Shown: piece by piece, positions 13,101 to 22,625 of the stretch
Layout: each line of letters starts with the position of its first letter
How positions within the stretch are numbered: the stretch's first letter is position 1
Assembly (NCBI GenBank): GCA_947579665.1
Contig: OX388348.1
Coordinates: 4,154,001-4,218,000 of the forward strand
Direction of reading: 5' to 3'
From: Sympetrum striolatum
Taxonomy: Eukaryota; Arthropoda; Insecta; Odonata; Libellulidae
DNA length: 64,000 nucleotides
Notes under the pieces: generated by a model
Told to the model about the DNA's origin: nothing
Database searches by the model: none
Seen by the model: the letters and a program-made list of their open reading frames with translations, nothing else
Translations under genes and position numbers: made by a program

Positions 13101-16100
13101 TTCGGATAATTTAATAGTCGGTAATTAATTTAAACTGATTCATAATAGACATAATGTTAATCATATATTAGTATTGTGCTCCATTATTCATTTCATTAGT
13201 TTATTATTTTAGGTAAGTCATCATCGAATCAAGGAGGTGCTACGAAGAAGATTATCAAGTGACCACTTAGAGATCAAAGGACAGCTGGATCCGGGTATCG
13301 TAATTATGCTTGCTGTTTAGATTTTGTATGTCGGATAATTTAATAGTCGGTAATTAATTTAAACTGATTCATAATAGACATAAAGTTAATCATATATTAG
13401 TATTGTGCTCCATTATTCATTTCATTAGTTTATTATTTTAGGTAAGTCATCATCGAATCAAGGAGGTGCTACGAAGAAGATTATCAAGTGACCACTTAGA
13501 GATCAAAGGACAGCTGGATCCGGGTATCGTAATTATGCTTGCTGTTTAGATTTTGTATGTCGGATAATTTAATAGTCGGTAATTAATTTAAACTGATTCA
13601 TAATAGACATAATGTTAATCATATATTAGTATTGTGCTCCATTATTCATTTCATTAGTTTATTATTTTAGGTAAGTCATCATCGAATCAAGGAGGTGCTA
13701 CGAAGAAGATTATCAAGTGACCACTTAGAGATCAAAGGACAGCTGGATCCGGGTATCGTAATTATGCTTGCTGTTTAGATTTTGTATGTCGGATAATTTA
13801 ATAGTCGGTAATTAATTTAAACTGATTCATAATAGACATAATGTTAATCATATATTAGTATTGTGCTCCATTATTCAATTCATTAGTTTATTATTTTAGG
13901 TAAGTCATCATCGAATCAAGGAGGTGCTACGAAGAAGATTATCAAGTGACCACTTAGAGATCAAAGAACAGCTGGATCCGGGTATCGTAATTATGCTTGC
14001 TGTTTAGATTTTGTATGTCGGATAATTTAATAGTCGGTAATTAATTTAAACTGATTCATAATAGACATAATGTTAATCATATTTTAGTATTGTGCTCCAT
14101 TATTCATTTCATTAGTTTATTATTTTAGGTAAGTCATCATCGAATCAAGGAGGTGCTACGAAGAAGATTATCAAGTGACCACTTAGAGATCAAAGGACAG
14201 CTGGATCCGGGTATCGTAATTATGCTTGCTGTTTAGATTTTGTATGTCGGATAATTTAATAGTCGGTAATTAATTGAAACTGATTCATAATAGACATAAT
14301 GTTAATCATATATTAGTATTGTGCTCCATTATTCATTTCATTAGTTTATTATTTTAGGTAAGTCATCATCGAATCAAGGAGGTGCTACGAAGAAGATTAT
14401 CAAGTGACCACTTAGAGATCAAAGGACAGCTGGATCCGGGTATCGTAATTATGCTTGCTATTTAGATTTAGTATCTCGGATACTTTAATAGACGGTATTT
14501 AATTTAAACTGATTCATAATAGACATAATGTTAATCATATATTAGTATTGTGCTCCATTATTCATTTCATAAGTTTATTATTTTAGGTAAGTCATCATCG
14601 AATCAAGGAGGTGCTACGAAGAATATTATCAAGTGACCACTTAGAGATCAAAGGACAGTTGGATCCGGGTATCGTAATTATGCTTGCTATTTAGATTTGG
14701 TATCTCGGATACTTTAATAGACGTTAATTAATTTAAACTGATATATAATAGACATAATGTTAATCATATATTAGTATTGTGCTCCATTATTCATTTCATT
14801 AGTTTATTATTTTAGGTAAGTCTTCATCGAATCAAGGAGGTGCTACGAAGAAGATTATCAAGTGACCACTTAGAGATCAAAGGACAGCTTGATCCGGGTA
14901 TCGTAATTATGCTTGCTGTTTAGATTTTGTATGTCGGATAATTTAATAGTCGGTAATTAATTTAAACTGATTCATAATAGACATAATGTTAATCATATAT
15001 TAGTATTGTGCTCCATTATTCATTTCATTAGTTTATTATTTTAGGTAAGTCATCATCTAATCAAGGAGGTGCTACGAAGAAGATTATCAAGTGACCACTT
15101 AGAGATCAAAGGACAGCTGGATCCGGGTATCGTAATTATGCTTGCTGTTTAGATTTTGTATGTCGGATAATTTAATAGTCGGTAATTAATTTAAACTGAT
15201 TCATAATAGACGTAATGTTAATCATATATTAGTATTGTGCTCCTTTATTCATTTCATTAGTTTATTATTTTAGGTAAGTCATCATCGAATCAAGGAGGTT
15301 CTACGAAGAAGATTATCAAGTGACCACATAGAGATCAAAGGACAGCTGGATCCGGGTATCGTAATTATGCTTGCTGTTTAGATTTTGTATGTCGGATAAT
15401 TTAATAGTCGGTAATTAATTTAAACTCATTCATAATAGACATAATGTTAATCATATATTAGTATTGTGCGCCATTATTCATTTCATAAGTTTATTATTTT
15501 AGGTAAGTCATCATCGAATCAAGGAGGTGCTACGAAGAAGATTATCAAGTGACCAATTAGAGATCAAAGGACAGCTGGATCCGGGTATCGTAATTATGCT
15601 TGCTGTGTAGATTTTTTGTCTCGGATGCTTTACTAGACGGTAATTAATTTAAACTTATTTATAATAGACATAATGTTAATCACATATTAGTATTGTTCTC
15701 CATTATAGATTTCATAAGTTTATTATTTTAGGTAAGTCATCATCGAATCAAGGAGGTGCTACGAAGAATATTATCAAGTGAGCACTAAGAGATCTAAGGA
15801 AAGCTGGATCCGGGTATCAAAATTATGCTTGCTGTTTAGATTTTGTATGTCGGATAATTTAATAGTCGGTAATTAATTTAAACTGATTCATAATAGACAT
15901 AATGTTAATCATATATTAGTATTGTGCTCCATTATTCATTTCATTAGTTTATTATTTTAGGTAAGTCATCATCGAATCAAGGAGGTGCTACGAAGAATAT
16001 TATCAAGTGACCACTTAGAGATCAAAGGACAGCTGGATCTGGGTATCGTAATTATGCTTGCTGTTTAGATTTTGTATGTCCGATAATTTAATAGTCGGTA

Positions 16101-19043
16101 ATTAATTTAAACTGATTCATAATAGACATAATGTTAATCATATATTAGTATTGTGCTCCATTATTCATTTCATTAGTTTATTATTTTAGGTAAGTCATCA
16201 TCGAATCAAGGAGGTGCTACGAAGAATATTATCAAGTGACCACTTAGAGATCAAAGGACAGCTGGATCTGGGTATCGTAATTATGCTTGCTGTTAGATTT
16301 TGTATGTCGGATAATTTAATAGTCGGTAATTAATTTAAACTGATTCATAATAGACATAATGTTAATCATATATAAGTATTGTGCTCCATTAATCATTTCA
16401 TTAGTTTATTATTTTAGGTAAGTCATCATCGAATCAAGGAGGTGCTACGAAGAAGATTATCAAGTGACCACTTAGAGATCAAAGAACAGCTGGATCCGGG
16501 TATCGTAATTATGCTTGCTGTTTAGATTTTTTATGTCGGATAATTTAATAGTCGGTAATTAATTTAAACTGATTCATAATAGACATAATGTTAATCATAT
16601 TTTAGTATTGTGCTCCATTATTCATTTCATTAGTTTATTATTTTAGGTAAGTCATCATCGAATCAAGGAGGTGCTACGAAGAAGATTATCGAGTGACCAC
16701 TTAGAGATCAAAGGACAGCTGGATCCGGGTATCGTAATTATGCTTGCTGTTTAGATTTTGTGTGTCGGATAATTTAATAGTCGGTAATTAATTTAAACTG
16801 ATTCATAATAGACATAATGTTAATCATATTTTAGTATTGTGCTCCATTATTCATTTCATTAGTTTATTATTTTAGGTAAGTCATCATCGAATCAAGGAGG
16901 TGCTACGAAGAAGATTATCGAGTGACCACTTAGAGATCAAAGAACAGCTGGATCCGGGTATCGTAATTATGCTTGCTGTTTAGATTTTTTATGTCGGATA
17001 ATTTAATAGTCGGTAATTAATTTAAACTGATTCATAATAGACATAATGTTAATCATATTTTAGTATTGTGCTCCATTATTCATTTCATTAGTTTATTATT
17101 TTAGGTAAGTCATCATCGAATCAAGGAGGTGCTACGAAGAAGATTATCGAGTGACCACTTAGAGATCAAAGGACAGCTGGATCCGGGTATCGTAATTATG
17201 CTTGCTGTTTAGATTTTGTATGTCGGATAATTTAATAGTCGGTAATTAATTTAAACTGATTCATAATAGACATAATGTTAATCATATTTTAGTATTGTGC
17301 TCCATTATTCATTTCATTAGTTTATTATTTTAGGTAAGTCATCATCGAATCAAGGAGGTGCTACGAAGAAGATTATCGAGTGACCACTTAGAGATCAAAG
17401 AACAGCTGGATCCGGGTATCGTAATTATGCTTGCTGTTTAGATTTTTTATGTCGGATAATTTAATAGTCGGTAATTAATTTAAACTGATTCATAATAGAC
17501 ATAATGTTAATCATATTTTAGTATTGTGCTCCATTATTCATTTCATTAGTTTATTATTTTAGGTAAGTCATCATCGAATCAAGGAGGTGCTACGAAGAAG
17601 ATTATCGAGTGACCACTTAGAGATCAAAGGACAGCTGGATCCGGGTATCGTAATTATGCTTGCTGTTTAGATTTTTTATGTCGGATAATTTAATAGTCGG
17701 TAATTAATTTAAACTATTTCATAATAGACATAATGTTAATCATATTTTAGTATTGTGCTCCATTATTCATTTCATTAGTTTATTATTTTAGGTAAGTCAT
17801 CATCGAATCAAGGAGGTGCTACGAAGAAGATTATCGAGTGACCACTTAGAGATCAAAGGACAGCTGGATCCGGGTATCGTAATTATGCTTGCTGTTTAGA
17901 TTTTGTATGTCGGATAATTTAATAGTCGGTAATTAATTTAAACTGATTCATAATAGACATAATGTTAATCATATATTAGTATAGTGCGCCATTATTCATT
18001 TCATAAGTTTAATATTTTAGGTATGTTGTCATCGAATCAAGGAGGTGCTACGAAGAAGATTATCAAGTGACCACTTAGAGATCAAAGGACAGCTGGATCC
18101 GGGTATCGTAATTATGCTTGCTGTTTAGATTTTGTATGTCGGATAATTTAATAGTCGGTAATTAATTTAAACTGATTCATAATAGACATAATGTTAATCA
18201 TATATTAGTAAGGTGCGCCATTATTCATTTCATTAGTTTATTATTTTAGGTAAGTCGTCATCGAATCCAGGAGGTGCTGCGAAGAAGATTATCAAGTGAC
18301 CACCTAGAGATCAAAGGACAGCTCGATCCGGGTATCGTAATTATGCTTGCTGTTTAGATTTTGTATCTCGGATGCTTTAATAGTCGGTATTGGTTTATAT
18401 TATCTAAAAAATGTTTCTGAAAGGCATTTATGATCTCTATCTATATGCCGAATTTGAAGTTTCTATAGTATTGGTTAAGGTTTCAAAATAATTCCTAAAA
18501 ATCGGATCAACTTCTGATTGCAGAGACACCTGGTGTCGAACCCAGGACACATTGATAGCTGTGAATGCACTGTTTGATTTGTATGGACTTGATCTTTCTA
18601 TATGCAAAGTTTGAAGTCGATATCGTGCCTGGAAGTACCTAAAATGTGTTTCCGTTATCTCCGTAAGAAATGCATTGAGGAATTTAAATGTCCCTCTGGG
18701 ATCGAACCAAGGACCATCAGCGAATATGTAAAATTCGATTATGAAAAACTTTTATGGTATCTAACCTCATACGGAATTTCAAGTTTCTATGCCATCGGAA
18801 AAGGGTCCTAAAAAAATCTTAAAAATCGCCACAATGCATTTTAAACGGCCGATTTTTGCCCCGACCTAGCATCGAACCAAGGATAATATTCGTGGATGTC
18901 TTTACGGTTTTTTTTAGATATGCATGGCATCTTGCGGTCCCTTGAATTTCAACTCTCTCCTTTACCGGGAACTGCCTCAAAAAAATTTTCGAAAATCCCC
19001 GCCATGTATTCTTATGGGGAAAATCGCGACTTTGGGGACTTCT

Positions 19044-19054
19044 GGAATCGAACC
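19044..19054 (-). promoter_or_regulatory. B-box-like motif, subunit D1
   Basis: The minus strand reads GGTTCGATTCC, an exact match to the Pol III B-box consensus GGTTCGANNCC. An A-box-like TTGGCCATAACG lies about 50 nt upstream on the same strand (plus about 19102-19113). Function is inferred only. Confidence 0.45.
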
Positions 19055-19513
19055 CATGACACTGAGGATCAAGGTCGCTTTTTTCCTGGGGGTTTCACGT
19101 TATGGCCAATACGTGGTAAAAATTTCGAGTCAATGACGCCAGTAGTTTAGCCTGTGAATTAGTATCCTATCTGGGTATCTGGGTATCTGGGTATATCATG
19201 AGTGAATCCGGAGAAGCATCTATATATATATACGAGTAAAATGTTGCTTGCATACTGCAAGCAGATCAACAACACTAATTTTATGTTGGAATCATATAGG
19301 GACGGTCCTCAAAAGAAAAAAAAATGAATAAAAAATTTCTAAAATTAGCTGAAATTTCATCGTTTGGCATCGAACCCTGGTCTTTACTGTGAACTTACTA
19401 TGCAGCACAATAGAAGATCACCATCTCTAACTATGTGTGAAAATTCAAGCAGAAATATTGGCTGCAACTGCCTCAAAAGACGTTCTAATTTTCACGAATG
19501 TAAATGGCTCTCT

Positions 19514-19524
19514 GGATTCGAACC
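19514..19524 (-). promoter_or_regulatory. B-box-like motif, subunit F1
   Basis: The minus strand reads GGTTCGAATCC, an exact B-box consensus match. With its flanks (GTCCTTGG before, CAGAGAGCC after) it looks like the 3' part of a tRNA gene. Confidence 0.45.
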
Positions 19525-19659
19525 AAGGACAATCTTGGAAATCTTAAACATGCTTCTGAAAGTTATTTATGAACTCTATCTATTTTCCGAAATTCAAGTT
19601 TCTATATTATTGGGAAAACTTTCAAAATAATTACTAAAAATCGGATCAACTTCTGATTT

Positions 19660-20764
19660 CAGAGACACCTGGTGTAGAACCCAGGACATATTGTAAGCTG
19701 TGAATGCATAGTTTGATTTGTAAAGACTTGCTTTTGTATCATGCAAAGTTTGAAGTCGATAGCATAACGGGAAGTACCTTAATTTTGTTTCCGTTATCTC
19801 CGTAAGAAAGGCATTGAGGAATTTCAATGTCCCTCTGGAATCGAACCAAGGACCATCAGCAAATATGTAAAATTTGATTATGAGATATATTTATGATATC
19901 TAACCTCATGTTGAATTTCAAGTTTCTATGCCATCGGGAAGGGGTCCAAAAAAAATCTTCAAAATCGCCGCAATGCATTTTAAACGGCCGATATTTGCCC
20001 CGGCCTAGCATCGAACCAAGGATAATATTCGTAGATGTCATTATGGTTTCCTTTAGATATGCACCGCATCTAGCGATCCCTTGAATTTCAAATCTCTCCT
20101 TTTCCGGGAAGTGCCTCAAAAAAATTTCTGAAAATCCCCGCCATGTAATCTTATGGGGAAAATCGTGACTTTGGGGGCTTCTAGAATCGAACCCATGACA
20201 CCGAGGTTCAAAGTCGGCTTTTTCCTGGAGGTTACACGTTATGGCCAATATGTCGTAAAAATTTCAAAGCAGTGGCACTTGTGGAACATGGTTAGAATTT
20301 TGATCCCCTATATATAACTTATATATATATAGGTACGAGTAAAATGTTGCTTGCATACTGCAAGCAGATCGACAACACTAATTTCATATCGGCATTATAT
20401 CGGGACGGTTCTCAAAAGAAAAAGAAAAAGGATTGAAAATATTCCTAGAATCCGCTGAAATTTCATCGCCTGGCATCAAACCCGGGTCTTACTGGTGAAC
20501 ATACTATGCAGCACAATAGAAGATCACCCTCTCTAACGATGTGTAAAAATTCAAGCAGAAATATTGGCTAAAACTGCCTCAAAAGACGTTCTAATTTTCA
20601 CGAATGTAAATGGCTCTCTGGATTCGAACCAAGGACGATCTTGGAAATCAAAAACATGATTTTAAAGGTATCTTTGAATTCTATCTACATACCGAATTTC
20701 ATGTTTCTATATTGTTGGGAAAAGGTTCAAAATAATCATTGAAAATCGGGTCAGTTACTGATTG
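19660..20764. repeat. Higher-order unit 2 (A-F)
   Basis: A complete six-subunit copy about 1105 bp long. Its A core is altered to TAGAACC and its E core to TCAAACC. A minus-strand frame of 130 codons (19856-20248) spans subunits B to D, but has no recognisable protein and is interrupted in the sister copies. Confidence 0.8.
20620..20630 (-). promoter_or_regulatory. B-box-like motif, subunit F2
   Basis: The minus strand reads GGTTCGAATCC, identical to the F1 motif, conserved one higher-order unit later. Confidence 0.45.
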
Positions 20765-21287
20765 TAGAGACGCCTGGTGTCGAACCCAGGACACATTGAT
20801 AGCTGTGAATACACAGCATGATTTGTATGGACTTGATCTTTTTTTATGCAAAGTTTGAAGTCGATATCGTGCCGGGAAGTACCTAAAATTTGTTTCCGTT
20901 TTCTACGTAAGAAATGCATTGAGGAATGTAAATGGACCTCTGGGATCGAACCAAGGACCATCAGGCTATATGTAAAATTTTATTATGAAATATATTTGTG
21001 ATAACTATCGACGTGCCGAGTTTCAAGTATCCATGTTATCGGGAAAGGATCCAAAAAAAATTTTCAAAATCGCCGCAATGCATTTTAAACGGCCGATTTT
21101 TGCCCCGACCTAGCATCGAACCATGGACCATATTCGGCGATGTCTTTCCGATTTACGTTGGAGTTGCACGGCTTCTAGCGATCGCTTTAATTTCAACTCT
21201 CTACTTTTCCGGGAAGTGCCTCAAAAAATTTTTCGAAAATCCCCGCCATATATTCTTATGGCGAAAATCGCGACTTTGGGGCCCTCT

Positions 21288-21298
21288 GGAATCGAACC
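21288..21298 (-). promoter_or_regulatory. B-box-like motif, subunit D3
   Basis: The minus strand reads GGTTCGATTCC, an exact B-box consensus match. In D2 (20183-20193) the last base is changed (GGTTCGATTCT). Confidence 0.45.
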
Positions 21299-21770
21299 TA
21301 TGACACTGAGGATCAAAATCGCAATTTTTCTTGCGGTTACACGTTATGGCCAACACGTCGTAAAAATTTCAAGTCAATGACGCTTGTGGTTTAGGCTGTG
21401 AATTAGTATCCTATCTATCTATCTATCTAGGTATATACATGAATGAATCCGGAGAAGCATCTATATATATATAAGATATATATATATACGAGTAAAATGT
21501 AGCTTGCATACTGCAAGCAGATCGGCAATACTTATTTCATATCGGCATCATATCGGGACTGTCCTCAAAAAAAAAAAAAAGGATTGAAATTTTTCTTAAA
21601 ATTTGCTGAAATTTCATCGTCTGGCATTGAACCCGGGTCTTACTGGTGAAACTACTATGCAGCACAACAGAAGATCACTATCTCTAACTATGTGTGAAAA
21701 TTCAAGCAGAATTATTGACTGCAACTGCATGAAACAACGTCCTACTTTACACGAAGGTAGATGGCTCTCT

Positions 21771-21781
21771 GGATTCGAACC
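21771..21781 (-). promoter_or_regulatory. B-box-like motif, subunit F3
   Basis: The minus strand reads GGTTCGAATCC, so all three F subunits keep the exact consensus. Confidence 0.45.
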
Positions 21782-21914
21782 AAGGACTATTTACGAAATC
21801 TAAAACATAATTTTGAAATGTATCTATGTTCTCTATCTATGTGACTAATTTCATGTTTTAGTATTATTGGGAAGGGGTTCAAATTAATTCTTAAAAATCG
21901 GATAATTTACTGAT

Positions 21915-22625
21915 TGTACAGACGCCTGGTGTCGAACCCAGAAAATTTTGGTAATTGTGAATGCTAAGTATGATTTATTAGGACTTAATCTTATTTCATA
22001 CAAAGTTTAAAGTCGATATCATGCCGGGAAGTACCTAAAACCTAATTCTGTTATCTCCATAAGAAATGCATAGAGGAATGTAAATGGCTATCTGGGATCG
22101 AACCAAGGACCATCAGTGAATATGTAAAATTTGATTAGGAAATATATTTATGATCTACAACTCCATGCCGAATTTCAAGTATCCATGACATCGGGAAAGG
22201 GTCCAAAAAAATCTTAAAAATCGCCACAATGCATTTTAAACGGCCGATTTTTGCCTTGACCTAGCATCGAACCCAGGTTATTTTCTGTAAAACTCATTTA
22301 TGTTTTCGATAGATCATGACCATATATAAAGGCTCCTAGAGTTTCGATTCTCTACCTATTCGGGAAGTATTTTTTAAAAATTCCCGAAAATCTAAGTAAT
22401 GCATTTAAACGGGAAAAATCGGGACTTTGGGGCCCTCTGGAATCGAACCCATGACACTGAGGAACAAAATCACAATTTTTCTGGCGGTTAATTATTATGG
22501 CCAATACGCTGTAAAAATTTGAAATCAATCACGCTGGTGGTTTAGGCTGTGAATTTGTATCCTATCTATCTATATACCTATCTATATATATGAATGAATC
22601 CGGAGAAGCATCTATATATAATAGA
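21915..22625. repeat. Higher-order unit 4 (A-D only), truncated
   Basis: Subunits A to D are present. The copy ends in the D-E spacer microsatellite (TATC/TATA at about 22562-22622), where the 229-bp satellite resumes. Units 1-3 continue into E and F at this point, so the junction lies in the microsatellite. Confidence 0.8.
22439..22449 (-). promoter_or_regulatory. B-box-like motif, subunit D4
   Basis: The minus strand reads GGTTCGATTCC, an exact consensus match in the last, truncated unit. Confidence 0.45.

Larger units (their letters stand above)
1..18389 (+). repeat. 229-bp satellite, array 1 (about 80 monomers)
   Basis: Head-to-tail copies of an AT-rich monomer of 229 bp. The landmark CAGCTGGATCCGGGTATCG recurs at 4, 233, 462, 691 and so on. 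Further landmarks, in order, are TAGTCGGTAATTAATTTAAA, AATCATATATTAGTATTGTG, TTTATTATTTTAGGTAAGTC, ATCGAATCAAGGAGGTGCTA and AAGTGACCACTTAGAGATCA. Copies differ by roughly 1-8% by eye. Private variants recur in the same order at distances that are multiples of 229 bp, showing segmental amplification. The longest frame inside it (79 codons around 4155) exists only because a few stops mutated, and it is not a gene. The array starts before the window and stops after TAGTCGGTA at 18389. Size, regularity and context fit (peri)centromeric or heterochromatic satellite. No CENP-B box (TTCGNNNNANNCGGG) was seen. Confidence 0.97.
18390..19659. repeat. Higher-order unit 1 (partial F-like lead, then A-F)
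   Basis: The first ~130 bp (18390-18520) match the tail of an F subunit (ATTTATGATCTCTATCTATATG). Complete A, B, C, D, E and F subunits follow. In A, CCTGG and CCAGG flank the core (18529-18546) as a perfect 5-bp stem, as in a tRNA T-arm. Microsatellites (GGGTATCT and TA runs) lie at about 19170-19230. Confidence 0.8.
20765..21914. repeat. Higher-order unit 3 (A-F)
   Basis: A complete six-subunit copy about 1150 bp long. The D-E spacer carries TATC and TA microsatellites (about 21410-21490) and a poly-A run at about 21568-21582. The E core reads TTGAACC. Confidence 0.8.
18390..22625. repeat. Higher-order satellite of six tRNA T-arm-bearing subunits (A-F), 3.7 copies
   Basis: Non-satellite block between the two 229-bp arrays. 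It is built of ~145-180-bp subunits, and each contains a T-CGAACC core read on the minus strand as GGTTCGA. The 22 cores start at: A 18536, B 18702, C 18872, D 19048, E 19370, F 19518; A 19675, B 19841, C 20011, D 20187, E 20476, F 20624; A 20780, B 20946, C 21116, D 21292, E 21627, F 21775; A 21932, B 22098, C 22267, D 22443. The order A-B-C-D-(spacer)-E-F repeats with a period of 1105-1150 bp. Subunits also share a second block (CCGAATTTCAAGTTTCTAT, then CGGGAAGTGCCTCAAAAAAA), so all six look paralogous. The D-E spacer holds TATC/TA microsatellites. The minus-strand core resembles the T-arm plus B-box of a tRNA gene. Confidence 0.9.

Noticed and set aside
1..18389. A CRISPR array or other short-repeat defence locus
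   Set aside because: The units are 229 bp with no unique spacers, and the setting is eukaryotic.
18602..21803. Many 60-130-codon frames in the B-box block
   Set aside because: They overlap on both strands, are not kept open in sister copies, and their shared peptides (such as SGIEPMTL or SGFEPRTI) are simply translations of the T-arm motif.
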